DNA of 64,000 bases, taken from NCBI GenBank assembly GCA_965198725.1, contig CBDAPX010000001.1:2046001-2110000 (forward strand), given 5' to 3'. Origin of the DNA: CBDAPX01 sp965198725 (lineage in GTDB: Bacteria > Pseudomonadota > Alphaproteobacteria > Rhodobacterales > Rhodobacteraceae). The notes under the pieces were generated by a model. That model was given only the letters and a program-made list of their open reading frames with translations. It had not been told where the DNA came from and did not search any database. Both the position numbers and the translations under genes were made by a program. Below are positions 25,441-34,551 of the stretch, piece after piece. Every line of letters starts with the position of its first letter. Positions within the stretch are counted from its first letter, which is position 1.

Positions 25441-27321
25441 CGGGGTATACCAAATCGGCGAACTATAGGCACGATCAATGACTTCCATTGCAGTGCCGTC
25501 TGGCATTTCGATGCCGAAATACTTGGCGTCATAGGCTGTCCAGCGCGGTTTTGGGATCTCCAGAACGCGGACATAATACATCGCCTTCTGATTAGGATCG
25601 AATTCTGGGTCAGTCCAAGTTGCGCCAAGCGCGGCATCACCGATTGTATTGGTGTAGCTGGCATCGGCCACGTTCACAGTGTTGCCAACGTCGCCATCGC
25701 AAGACCCGTCCACGATCGCTCGACCATCGGCGCAAGCGATGTCCCAGATACGTTCCATCTGATCGCCATCTTCGATCCATCCTTTGACAATCTGAATACG
25801 GTCCAAATTGGCACCGTCGGGGTCACGCAGAGCCCGTGTCATGAACGTTGGGGCGGCCGCGTCGAGCCCGGGGCGCAAATGACCGCCCATTGGGACGCCA
25901 CGGGTATATCCCTGTTGCGCAAAGTCGGGGCGCCCGGCTTCGTCTGGTTCGAAATCCCAACCGCCGAAGAACCGCAAGCGAATGCGGCTACCGGTGGTGG
26001 CAAAAACCTCTTTGTTGGCCATCGCGTCCCAGATGGCTGCGCGCGTGTTTTCTCGCGCCCACACCCCGGCGAGACCAGCCGCCGAAAGATCGCCGACAAG
26101 TATATTCAAGGACGGATCCTCTTGCGCCTCGATCAGGATTTCTTCGTGCCGTTCCGCGCTTGGTTCCGCCAAATGCGCTTTTCCGAACCAGTTGTCCTCG
26201 CGCGAAGTCGGTAACGCTGTATGGTTGTCCGTCGCGCCAATCATGCCGAATTAGAACGGGTTTTCGCCAAGCCGTTCGCTGTAATCCAAACCCCGTATCA
26301 AAGCAGGCCTCGCGTATTCCCTCGGCAGCATGTCGGGTGTTTTGGATTGCGAACCCGAAATGTTGCCTGCATCCAACAGTTCCTGTCCGGCAAAGACATC
26401 GTCAGGCGAAAGCATTGGATGTGCCTCGCCCGTGCCCTTGGCTTGGGTCATTTCATAAAGCGGCTCCCAACGCGCCCTCCGGGACGCATATTCTTGTGTC
26501 AAAGGTCCCCCTGACAGGGTAACGTCGTCGAACATGAACCCGTTGGACAAGTTCCCATTGTGTGGAATGGCAAGGACGGAACCGCCTGTCGCGTTCTCAT
26601 ACCCCTTCATGTAGTCCCAGAGTTTTTCGGGATCGTCGCTGTCATAGGCGGAAAAGGGAACAACCGTGTCCGCCTTGTCTTTGTTGTCCCGGAAAATCAC
26701 GACGCGGTGCAGGTTGTTTCCAGACGGCTGCGACGTCCACTCAAATCCGATGAAGGCCGTGAAAACACCTGGCTCGTTATAGCGTTCGGCATTCGCGGTT
26801 GCGGTTTCCCACGCCTGTCGTTGCATTTTTACATTGTCGATACCGTCAATGCCTTCGGCGGTCAGACGCAACCAGTCGATGAACGCGTCGTAGCCATTCC
26901 CGGACTTGACCATTTCGTACCACTCACGGCCCTTCTCGGTCTGCTGGACGACAGGGGAATCTCGCCGGATGAATTCGGCCAGCCCAAAGTTCTCAGCGTG
27001 ATCCGCAAGGACGATCAAATCAAGCGGACGCCGCAGTTTGACAGGATAACCCAAATGGCTGATCACTTCTTCGCCGCGTGAAAAACGGTAGGCGATCTCT
27101 GGCCCCAAGGTCGCGCCGGCCATCCCGGCATCCGTTGACCAGGAAGAGTGAAGGTGCGTGTCGCCGAAATAAACGTTCTGCGGATAATCCTGTCCGACAA
27201 AAGGCGAATAGGATGGGTTGATTTCCGTGGAACCACTTTGCGGTGGGCGGATATCTTGGGACCACGCGGACGAGGCGAGAGAAAAGAGGATTGTGGCTGC
27301 GAATAGTCGGTTCAGGCGCAT
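25432..27321 (-). pseudogene. DUF3604 family protein, interrupted by one in-frame stop
   Basis: A 629-codon frame that would encode a secreted DUF3604 protein (signal peptide MRLNRLFAATILFSLASSAWS, then NVYFGDTHLHSSWS, VLADHAENFG, LAIPHNGN, and MIGATDNHTA, FFGGWDF). A single TAA at 26251-26253 splits it between GENPF and FGMIGATDNH; both sides stay in the same frame, so the change is a base substitution, not a frameshift. Relatives have a Lys/Tyr-type residue here. Upstream and downstream parts are otherwise intact. DUF3604 proteins have a PHP-like metal site; the His motifs before and after the stop both belong to it, so the truncated product is probably inactive. Confidence 0.85.
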
Positions 27322-27509
27322 GGCGCACCTCCAAGGTCAGGGTCAAAGCGATCTGGTGTGTAATCTGAAAAGATTAAGGGACGTCGGCTGGTTGCGTCAA
27401 CTTTTGCGGTTGTAGTGAAAAGTCGGGGTCGGGATATGGCCCGGAAATCTGTGACCGTCAGCGGGTCAATTCTTTTTTCTTCCGATCCCAGAAAATGTGA
27501 AAACCCCGC

Positions 27510-27538
27510 TTGACGGCGACGGGGAGGCCCCATAATAC
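27510..27538 (+). promoter_or_regulatory. Promoter of tRNA-Asp
   Basis: TTGACG (27510-27515), 17-base spacer, TAATAC (27533-27538). A perfect 7-bp hairpin, CGCTCAA/TTGAGCG (27546-27564), lies between the predicted start and the tRNA and may be a processing signal. Confidence 0.6.
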
Positions 27539-27571
27539 ACCGCAACGCTCAAGGAAATTGAGCGGCAGTGG

Positions 27572-27648
27572 GCGGTTGTAGCTCAGTTGGTTAGAGTACC
27601 GGCCTGTCACGCCGGGGGTCGCGGGTTCGAGCCCCGTCAACCGCGCCA
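27572..27648 (+). tRNA. tRNA-Asp (GUC anticodon)
   Basis: Acceptor stem GCGGTTG/CAACCGC, discriminator G, encoded CCA. The anticodon loop CTGTCAC gives GTC. T arm GCGGG-TTCGAGC-CCCGT. Length 77 bases. G at the discriminator position is expected for Asp. Confidence 0.96.
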
Positions 27649-27655
27649 CTTTCAC

Positions 27656-28468
27656 TCATGCATCGTCCCAGGCGCGCCCCACCTCCCGTTTAGGAATAAG
27701 CGGCGGGTCCTTATATGTGTAGCCAAGAGCTGCTTCGAGTGTGATATCGACATTCGTTTTCAGGTACTCGTAATCCTCAACGCTCCATGCGTCAGGCAGG
27801 GGAGGATGGAAATCCACCAGATACTTGAACCGCCAGCCTTGGCGTTTCACAACGGGAAGAAACTGGGCTTTTTGACGGATTGTCAACGCCCCGGTCAGCT
27901 TGGCCAGCAGCGCTTCTGGCTGTTTTTGCGCATCTTCCATTCGCACCAGGACGCATGTGCAACCGCGATGCAGCATGCTGATAAGGCCCAAGAGTTTGGC
28001 CTGACGGAGTGCAAAGACATTTGGAAAGCGTTTGCCGGTCAGAGGATCCCTATCATGTTGCAACGGTGTACCGCGCATGGCCGGTTCAAAGCCCGTGTCA
28101 AAATGTTTGGCTTTGTCGATATACGTGTCCCATGGCGCGCGAATGAAGTCGGAAAATTCCATTGCTTGCATATGCGCCGTGGTGTGCCAGGGCGTTTCGT
28201 ACAGCGACCGCGCCCAGTTATCGGCGGCCCGGACAACGCAGATCACGGCAACATTCCGCGGCACCGCCAGCATATGAGGAAACCCGTGTTTCCACCCCAG
28301 CACGTTCGTCGGTGAAAGTGATGTGTTTCGGCCAATCAGTCGTTTCACATAATTTGTGCCGGACCCGCGTTCACCCAGAACCTGAAACGCTTCGATCTTG
28401 TGGGCGTTTTCCTTAACCGCGGCAAACCCGCTTTCTGCAAAACCTTCAGGGACGGATTGGTCACTCAC
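27656..28468 (-). CDS. Sulfotransferase-like protein
   Basis: 270 aa, soluble. Near the N-terminus FQVLGERGSGTNYVKRLI resembles the PAPS-binding 5'-phosphosulfate loop of sulfotransferases, and VAVICVVRAADNWARSLY resembles the 3'-phosphate motif. The rest is not recognisable to me. Start is a GTG with AAAGGAT upstream; no in-frame ATG precedes it. It stands divergent from a glycosyltransferase gene (88 bases apart), so both may act on the same surface polysaccharide. Function is inferred from the two motifs only. Confidence 0.6.
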   Translation of the reverse strand: MSDQSVPEGFAESGFAAVKENAHKIEAFQVLGERGSGTNYVKRLIGRNTSLSPTNVLGWKHGFPHMLAVPRNVAVICVVRAADNWARSLYETPWHTTAHMQAMEFSDFIRAPWDTYIDKAKHFDTGFEPAMRGTPLQHDRDPLTGKRFPNVFALRQAKLLGLISMLHRGCTCVLVRMEDAQKQPEALLAKLTGALTIRQKAQFLPVVKRQGWRFKYLVDFHPPLPDAWSVEDYEYLKTNVDITLEAALGYTYKDPPLIPKREVGRAWDDA

Positions 28469-28556
28469 GCAGGCATCCTTTGACTTTTGTCGTTCTCAGA
28501 TCCATGAGGATCGGTTAACTTCAAATGAGACAAGAACATACATTGAGGCATAGCAG

Positions 28557-29429
28557 ATGCAAACAGTGGCCGCATTGACGATGGTGCGCGATGACGCGTT
28601 CTTTTTGAAAGCGTGGCTGCGCCATTATGGAGAGCTGTTCGGGCGCGAAAACTGCTACATCGTCAACCATGGGCGGGGGGAAGAGGTCTCTGACCTTGCC
28701 ACAGGCTGCAATGTCATCGGTATTCCGGGCGACCCGCACAAGAATTTCGATATGAAACGCTGGCGATTGCTCAATAACCTCGTTCAGGGGCTGCGGTGTT
28801 ATTACAACCACGTGGTTGTGGGCGATGTGGATGAGTTGGTCGTTATGGACCCGGCGGCGGATGGGGATCTGTTGTCGTTCATCGCAAATACGCGACCCGG
28901 GCGTGTTGTGACGCCAATGGGACTAGAAGTGATCCACCGGATTGATCTGGAACCAGAGCCGATCACGGATGCGATCATCGGCCCTCGCCGTTACGTGCGT
29001 CCGGCACCGCATTATTCCAAACCCTGCATCGTTTCGACGGGCGTCAAAATTGCCCGTGGCGGGCATTTCACCCAATATGAAAAGCTTCATGTCCCGGATG
29101 AGCTGTATCTGATGCATCTGAAGTTCTGTGATTTTGCGACCTATACCGACGCGATGGATCGGCGGAATGCGGTGGCAGGGGCAACCGGGGCCTCGGTGCG
29201 TGACGCGTCGATTGGCAAACACTGGTTTGCTGAGACCCGAGGCGAGGACTGCGCGGTTTTCGAAGAATTCGCGACACTTGAGCTGCAAGAAGAGTTCAAG
29301 CCCGGCCCCGTCCGGCGCAAGATGTATCGCAGTTGGGGGCCACGCGGCGACACCGGGTTTTTCAATTTCGACCGTCCGGACATTCCAATTCAGTGGCAAT
29401 TGCCGGAACGGTTCAACGGGGTGATCTGA
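28557..29429 (+). CDS. Glycosyltransferase, family 2/92-like
   Basis: 290 aa. TVAALTMVRDDAFFLKAWLRHYGELFG at the start and VVVGDVDELVVM (acidic DVD metal motif, about residues 84-95) are typical of GT-A enzymes of the DUF23/GT92-like or glyco_tranf_2_4 group. The downstream part has DALYLMHLKF-like DELYLMHLKFCDF. No membrane segment. Probably transfers sugars to a cell-surface glycan; acceptor unknown. Convergent with the hydrolase gene. Confidence 0.75.
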   Translation: MQTVAALTMVRDDAFFLKAWLRHYGELFGRENCYIVNHGRGEEVSDLATGCNVIGIPGDPHKNFDMKRWRLLNNLVQGLRCYYNHVVVGDVDELVVMDPAADGDLLSFIANTRPGRVVTPMGLEVIHRIDLEPEPITDAIIGPRRYVRPAPHYSKPCIVSTGVKIARGGHFTQYEKLHVPDELYLMHLKFCDFATYTDAMDRRNAVAGATGASVRDASIGKHWFAETRGEDCAVFEEFATLELQEEFKPGPVRRKMYRSWGPRGDTGFFNFDRPDIPIQWQLPERFNGVI

Positions 29430-29432
29430 CGA

Positions 29433-30314
29433 TTATTCGTCGCAGGTTGTCAGGAACGCCAGCAAGGCCTCAACTGTCTCTTCTGGCGATTGGTCAATAA
29501 AGAAGTGCCCACCCGGAATCGCACCGGATTGCAGGTTGGTCAACCGATCGGCCCATGTCGCAGGCACATCGAAATGCCGGGCCATGGCGCCATCGGCACC
29601 ATAAAGCACCAACGCCGGGCAGGACACGCGGCGATGCAGGTCTTGGGCATCCATGTCAAAATCCAGTGTGGCCCCGGCGCGATAGTCATCGCACATGCCC
29701 GAAATGGTTTCAGGTCGGCGCCAGCTGTCGCGATAGGCCGCCATGGCCGTGGCCGGGAAATCGGCGGCAGAGGCATGGCCCCAGCCAAAAAGGCAGCTTT
29801 CAAAATAGGTGTCCGGATCATGCCCGATCATGGTTTCCGGGGCCGGGCTGGGTTGGGCCAGAAAGAACCAGTGGTAATAACTGAGCGCCACGTCGCGACG
29901 AAGCGGGTCGAGCAAAAGATGCGTCGGAACGATGTCCATCACTGTCAGGCTGCGCAGTGCATCCGGATGATCCAGCGCCATGCGATGACCCGTGCGCGCC
30001 CCTCGGTCGTGTCCGATCATATGGAATTGGTTGTGTCCCAATGTCTGCATCAGCGCGACCTGATCAGCGGCCATGTTGCGGAATGTCATTTGCGCGGCGC
30101 CGGTTGGTTTTGAACTGTCGCCGTACCCGCGCAGGTCGGCCGCGACGACGCTGAAATGTTCGGCCAAAGCCGGGGCAACCTCCATCCACATGGCCCGTGT
30201 CTGCGGAAACCCGTGCAACAACAGAACCGGCGGACCGTCACCGCCAATGGAACAGGCAATCTGCCGTCCATTGGCGGTGACGATCTGGTCCGAAAAGCCC
30301 GGGATCAAGCCCAT
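29433..30314 (-). CDS. Fluoroacetate dehalogenase-like alpha/beta hydrolase
   Basis: 293 aa. Nucleophile elbow GHDRGAR gives Asp103 with Arg104 and Arg107, as in fluoroacetate dehalogenases. Other residues at matching positions: Asp127 (MDIVP), His148-Trp149 (YYHWFF, the fluoride pocket), Tyr211 (CDDYRAG) and general-base His270 (GGHFF). The oxyanion region is LLHGFPQT. All active-site residues of the characterised FAcD enzymes that I recall are present. Its start overlaps the M20 gene stop by one base, so they are likely cotranscribed. Related haloacetate or epoxide hydrolases are the alternatives. Confidence 0.8.
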   Translation of the reverse strand: MGLIPGFSDQIVTANGRQIACSIGGDGPPVLLLHGFPQTRAMWMEVAPALAEHFSVVAADLRGYGDSSKPTGAAQMTFRNMAADQVALMQTLGHNQFHMIGHDRGARTGHRMALDHPDALRSLTVMDIVPTHLLLDPLRRDVALSYYHWFFLAQPSPAPETMIGHDPDTYFESCLFGWGHASAADFPATAMAAYRDSWRRPETISGMCDDYRAGATLDFDMDAQDLHRRVSCPALVLYGADGAMARHFDVPATWADRLTNLQSGAIPGGHFFIDQSPEETVEALLAFLTTCDE

Positions 30315-31684
30315 CAGGTCAGCGCCGCCAGAACGCGCGCCCAGCTGCGGATGCCTTTGTGAAAGCTTTCCACATCGTATTTTTCGTTGGGCGAATGGAT
30401 CTGGTCGTCATCCTTGCCAAAGCCGATCAACATCGGCGGCGTCCCCAGAATGTCCTGAAAATGCCCGGCGATTGGGATCGACCCGCCACAGCCAATATAG
30501 GCGGCCTCATCCGGCCATTCATCGCTCAGCGCGCGGCGCGCCGCGTCATAGGCAGGGCCGGATGTGTCGAACATGCCTGCCTTCGATGCCCCGTGATCGG
30601 CAAAGGTGACCGTGCAATCAGGGAGCAGCATCTCTTGCACCATGGCGCGGAAGTTTTCGCGAATTTTCAGCGGGTCCTGATCCCCGACCAATCGAAAGCT
30701 GATCTTGGCAGAGGCGACAGAGGGCAGCACGGTCTTGAACCCGTCACCGGTATAGCCACCGGTTATCCCGTTCACCTCGCAGGTCGGACGCGACCAGAGC
30801 ATTTCAAGGGCCGTACGATCCTGTTCGCCGGCGGGTTGGCTGAGACCGACATCGCCCAGAAAGGCCGACGGATCAAAGCCCAAGCCATCCCATTGCGCGC
30901 GCAGCTCATCGGTCAACTCTGGCACGCCGTCGTAAAACCCGGGCACCGTGATGCGCCCGGTTTCATCGTGCAGCGCCGCGATGATCTGGGACAAAACGCG
31001 GATCGGGTTGCGCGCAGCACCACCATACATGCCCGAATGCAGGTCTTTGTCTGGCCCAGTGATGGTGATCTCTTCGCCCAAAAGCCCGCGCAGCATCGTT
31101 GTGATAGCTGGCACGCGGCTGTCAAAAAGCCCCGTGTCGCAAATCAGCGCGATGTCTGATTTCAGCTCTGCGGCGTTTTCTTCCATGAAGGGGACCAGTG
31201 ATGGGGACCCGCTTTCTTCCTCCCCTTCGAAAAAGAAGGTCAGTTTGCAGGGCAGGGTGCCATGCACGGCTTTCCACGCGCGACAGGCTTCGACAAATGT
31301 CATCAACTGACCCTTGTCATCGCTTGATCCACGGCCACGGATCACGCGGCCTTTTGCGGTATCTTCGATTTGGGGATCGAACGGGTCGCGATCCCAGAGC
31401 TCCAAAGGATCGACGGGTTGCACATCATAGTGGCCATAAAACAGCAAATGGGGGCCGTCGCCATCGACATGACCCACCACCATCGGGTGTCCGGGTGTCG
31501 GCCGTTTTGCGGCATTGACCCCAATGGATTTTAGATCGGCGACCAACCAATCGGCTGCGGTATCACAATCGGACTGAAACGCCGGATCGGTGGAAATAGA
31601 AGGGATGCGCAGCAGTCCCAGCAAACGATCAATTGAGGCGTCGATATCGGTGTCGATTCGCGCCAGGACGGCGTCCAGCGTCAT
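30314..31684 (-). CDS. M20-family dipeptidase/metallopeptidase
   Basis: 456 aa, full length. Zinc ligands and catalytic residues in YGHYDVQPVDP, RGSSDDKGQLM, and FFEGEEESGSPS; a dimerisation domain (about 200-360) with GPDKDLHSGMYGG. The class hydrolyses dipeptides or N-acyl amino acids in the cytosol. Expressed together with the downstream dehalogenase-like gene (TGATG overlap). Confidence 0.9.
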   Translation of the reverse strand: MTLDAVLARIDTDIDASIDRLLGLLRIPSISTDPAFQSDCDTAADWLVADLKSIGVNAAKRPTPGHPMVVGHVDGDGPHLLFYGHYDVQPVDPLELWDRDPFDPQIEDTAKGRVIRGRGSSDDKGQLMTFVEACRAWKAVHGTLPCKLTFFFEGEEESGSPSLVPFMEENAAELKSDIALICDTGLFDSRVPAITTMLRGLLGEEITITGPDKDLHSGMYGGAARNPIRVLSQIIAALHDETGRITVPGFYDGVPELTDELRAQWDGLGFDPSAFLGDVGLSQPAGEQDRTALEMLWSRPTCEVNGITGGYTGDGFKTVLPSVASAKISFRLVGDQDPLKIRENFRAMVQEMLLPDCTVTFADHGASKAGMFDTSGPAYDAARRALSDEWPDEAAYIGCGGSIPIAGHFQDILGTPPMLIGFGKDDDQIHSPNEKYDVESFHKGIRSWARVLAALT

Positions 31685-31754
31685 ATCCCTGTCTCCTATA
31701 GTGGAATTTGTTCCGACCGTAGCAATCCGCGCCCGACTGTCCAGCCCGCGGCGC

Positions 31755-31768
31755 TTGATTCAGATCAA
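31755..31768. promoter_or_regulatory. FNR/FnrL box upstream of hemA
   Basis: TTGATTCAGATCAA is a perfect TTGAT-N4-ATCAA site, 126 bases upstream of the hemA start. Control of hemA by FnrL is known in Rhodobacter, so oxygen-dependent regulation is likely here. Confidence 0.83.
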
Positions 31769-31893
31769 TGATGCGACATGACGCCCATGGTTAGTTGGTT
31801 GAACCGTTTCAGGCGAAGCTATATTCATTCTAAATCAAGCAAGCGCGGATAGAGGGATCGCCCAAGCGCTCTGCCAGACGAAAGGGAATACCG

Positions 31894-33117
31894 TTGAACT
31901 ATAACGATAAACTCGACGATGCGATTGCACGGCTGCATGACGAAGGCCGGTATCGCACGTTTATCGACATCGAGCGGAGCAATGGCCATTTCCCACATGC
32001 GGTCTGGACCAAGCCGGACGGCAGCGAGGAACCGATCACCGTTTGGTGCGGTAACGACTATCTTGGTATGGGCCAGCAACCAGTTGTTCTTGCCGCGATG
32101 CACGAAGCCATTGATGCCGCAGGTGCGGGATCGGGGGGCACTCGGAACATTTCCGGCACAACGGTTTATCACAAGCGGTTGGAAGCCGAACTGGCAGACC
32201 TGCATGGCAAGGAAAGTGCGCTGCTTTTCACCAGTGCTTATATCGCCAATGATGCGACGCTTTCGACGCTGCCAAAGCTCTTTCCCGGACTGATCATTTA
32301 TTCGGACGAACTGAACCACGCCTCGATGATTGAAGGCGTGCGCCGCAATGGCGGGGCAAAGCGGATTTTCCGGCACAATGATGTTGCGCATTTGCGCGAG
32401 CTCTTGGAAGCGGATGATCCCGCAGCTCCGAAATTGATCGCCTTTGAATCGATTTACTCGATGGACGGTGATTTCGGTCCGATCGAAGCCATTTGTGATC
32501 TGGCAGACGAATTCAACGCGCTGACCTATATCGACGAGGTCCACGCGGTCGGCATGTATGGTCCGCGCGGGGCCGGTGTGGCCGAGCGGGATCGGTTGAT
32601 GCATCGTTTGGACTTCATCAACGGAACCTTGGCCAAGGCCTATGGCGTGATGGGCGGCTACATTGCGGCGTCCCACAAAATGTGTGACGCCATAAGGTCT
32701 TATGCGCCGGGCTTCATCTTTACAACGTCCCTGCCGCCTGCGGTGGCAGCGGGTGCCGCGGCCTCAGTCGCGCATTTGAAACGCGCGCCGGAACTGCGCG
32801 AACAGCATCAGACGCAGGCCAAAATCCTGAAAACCCGTCTGAAAGCGTTGGGTCTGCCGATCATTGATCATGGCAGCCATATCGTTCCGGTTATGGTTGG
32901 TGATCCGGTGCATACCAAATCGATCAGTGACATGCTGTTGAACGATTTCGGCATTTACGTGCAGCCGATCAATTTCCCGACGGTGGCGCGTGGCACAGAA
33001 CGGCTGCGGTTCACGCCGTCGCCTGTGCATGGACCGGACGAGATGGACAAACTGGTGCGCGCGATGGATCAATTGTGGTCGCACTGTGCGCTGAATCGCG
33101 CCGAATTAACCGGGTAA
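31894..33117 (+). CDS. hemA: 5-aminolevulinate synthase
   Basis: Condenses glycine and succinyl-CoA to 5-aminolevulinate, the first step of haem synthesis in alphaproteobacteria. 407 aa, full length. Motifs: FIDIERSNGHFP, VWCGNDYLGMG, SGGTRNISGTTVYHK, YIDEVHAVGMYG, and GTLAKAYG with the PLP Lys. The only start fitting the family N-terminus (NYNDKLDDAI) is a TTG at 31894, with GAAAGGGA upstream; a weak start codon may limit translation. A FNR box lies upstream. Confidence 0.97.
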   Translation: MNYNDKLDDAIARLHDEGRYRTFIDIERSNGHFPHAVWTKPDGSEEPITVWCGNDYLGMGQQPVVLAAMHEAIDAAGAGSGGTRNISGTTVYHKRLEAELADLHGKESALLFTSAYIANDATLSTLPKLFPGLIIYSDELNHASMIEGVRRNGGAKRIFRHNDVAHLRELLEADDPAAPKLIAFESIYSMDGDFGPIEAICDLADEFNALTYIDEVHAVGMYGPRGAGVAERDRLMHRLDFINGTLAKAYGVMGGYIAASHKMCDAIRSYAPGFIFTTSLPPAVAAGAAASVAHLKRAPELREQHQTQAKILKTRLKALGLPIIDHGSHIVPVMVGDPVHTKSISDMLLNDFGIYVQPINFPTVARGTERLRFTPSPVHGPDEMDKLVRAMDQLWSHCALNRAELTG

Positions 33118-33227
33118 CCATCCGTTATCTGTCACGAAACGTTGCAATGTGGTAACGTAGGTCCAACAAAAACACCGAGGCGAATCGTTGGGACGATTCC
33201 AGGGTGTTGTTGAATGGGGCGGCAGTA

Positions 33228-34478
33228 ATGATCGGGCGAAGACAACCGCGCATATCGGATGTGCCACAGCAAGAGGTCACAGAGCTGAAAAGCTTTGACG
33301 ACTTTGAGGTGCGGCTTGGCGATATGATGCGCGGGGAACGCGCCACGATGGGCAAATCGCTTTTGGATGTTCAACGTGAGCTGCGGATCAAGGCGTCCTA
33401 TATCGCGGCAATTGAAAACAGCGATCCCAGCGCTTTTGACACGCAGGGCTTTATTTCCGGATATGTGAAGTCTTATGCGCGGTACCTGAACCTCGATCCC
33501 GAAGAGACCTTTAGACAGTTTTGTGCGGAAAGCGGCTTTGCCGTCGCACATGGCATGTCGGCTGAGGCGTCTGGCAAACGTAAAACACAGTCAGACGAGC
33601 TTATGGCAGCCGGTCCGCTTTTGTCGGACAAAGACCCGTTTACGTCCCCCAACACGCCCTTTGTGCCGACCGGCGAATCCGTCTGGTTGCAGATCGAACC
33701 GCGCGCCATTGGGTCCACCATGGTGTTGATCGCGTTGATTTGCGGCATCGGGTATGGCGGTTGGTCATTGTTGAAAGAGGTTCAGCAAGTGCAATTTGCG
33801 CCGGTGGACGAAACGCCGGTGGTGCTTAGCGAACTTGATCCGCTGCAAGGGGCCGCATCCGGCCCGTCCGATCTGGGTCAGGAAGAAGACGTTTCGCCGA
33901 TCGTTCCCACCGCAGAGGCGCTCGATCGGCTGTACCGTCCAAAAGCGTTGGATGTCCCGGTTCTGGTGGCGCGGGATGCGCCGATTGCGACGCTGGATCC
34001 CCGGACCGTCGGAACCTTCCGGTCTCCCAGCCTCCCGAATGTGCAGATCACCGAAGATCAAACCCTGGCCGGCTTGGACTTAATCGAACCGGGAGCAGGA
34101 CAAGGCCCGCAGGTCCCGCAGGTTCTGGAAGATGCTGTGCCGACGTTGCGGATGGTCACCGTGCGCCCATCTTGGGTGCGGGTCAGCAGCGCGGATGGCA
34201 GCGTGCTGTTTGAGGGCATCATGGAAGCCGGTGGTGGCTATGATGTACCGCTGACGGAAGAACCGCCGCTGCTGCGTGCTGGCGAATCTGGTGCGGTCTA
34301 CTTTGCCGTTGGCGATCAACACTTTGGACCGGTGGGCACCAGCGGCAGTGTGACATCAAACATTTCGTTGTCGGTTGGCGATATCACCACCCGCTACCAG
34401 TTGGCCGATCTGGAACAGGATCAGGACCTCGCACGGATGGTTGCGGAAGCACGCACAGGCGCTGTTCCAGAAGAGTAA
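33228..34478 (+). CDS. RodZ-like HTH/DUF4115 membrane protein
   Basis: 416 aa from the chosen start. A cytoplasmic HTH_25 (about 20-95; SLLDVQRELRIKASYIAAIE, GFISGYVKSYARYL), one helix (about 162-182, STMVLIALICGIGYGG), a Pro/Asp-rich linker, and a periplasmic DUF4115 domain (about 300-390; VRPSWVRVSSADGSVLFEG, GESGAVYFAVG). This is the domain plan of RodZ, a cell-shape protein that links MreB to the wall machinery. Upstream starts in frame exist (33204), so the exact N-terminus is uncertain. It precedes ispG, a common neighbour of RodZ-like genes in proteobacteria. Confidence 0.82.
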   Translation: MIGRRQPRISDVPQQEVTELKSFDDFEVRLGDMMRGERATMGKSLLDVQRELRIKASYIAAIENSDPSAFDTQGFISGYVKSYARYLNLDPEETFRQFCAESGFAVAHGMSAEASGKRKTQSDELMAAGPLLSDKDPFTSPNTPFVPTGESVWLQIEPRAIGSTMVLIALICGIGYGGWSLLKEVQQVQFAPVDETPVVLSELDPLQGAASGPSDLGQEEDVSPIVPTAEALDRLYRPKALDVPVLVARDAPIATLDPRTVGTFRSPSLPNVQITEDQTLAGLDLIEPGAGQGPQVPQVLEDAVPTLRMVTVRPSWVRVSSADGSVLFEGIMEAGGGYDVPLTEEPPLLRAGESGAVYFAVGDQHFGPVGTSGSVTSNISLSVGDITTRYQLADLEQDQDLARMVAEARTGAVPEE

Positions 34479-34551
34479 GCAACGCGCATTGCCCTGTGGC
34501 CATCAACGACATACTTTACCGTTCAGAAACGTTTGACGAAGGCTGACTGAC

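Noticed and set aside
27481..27531. CCCCG/CGGGG hairpin as a terminator before tRNA-Asp
   Set aside because: The stem is short and overlaps the predicted tRNA promoter; no T-run follows.
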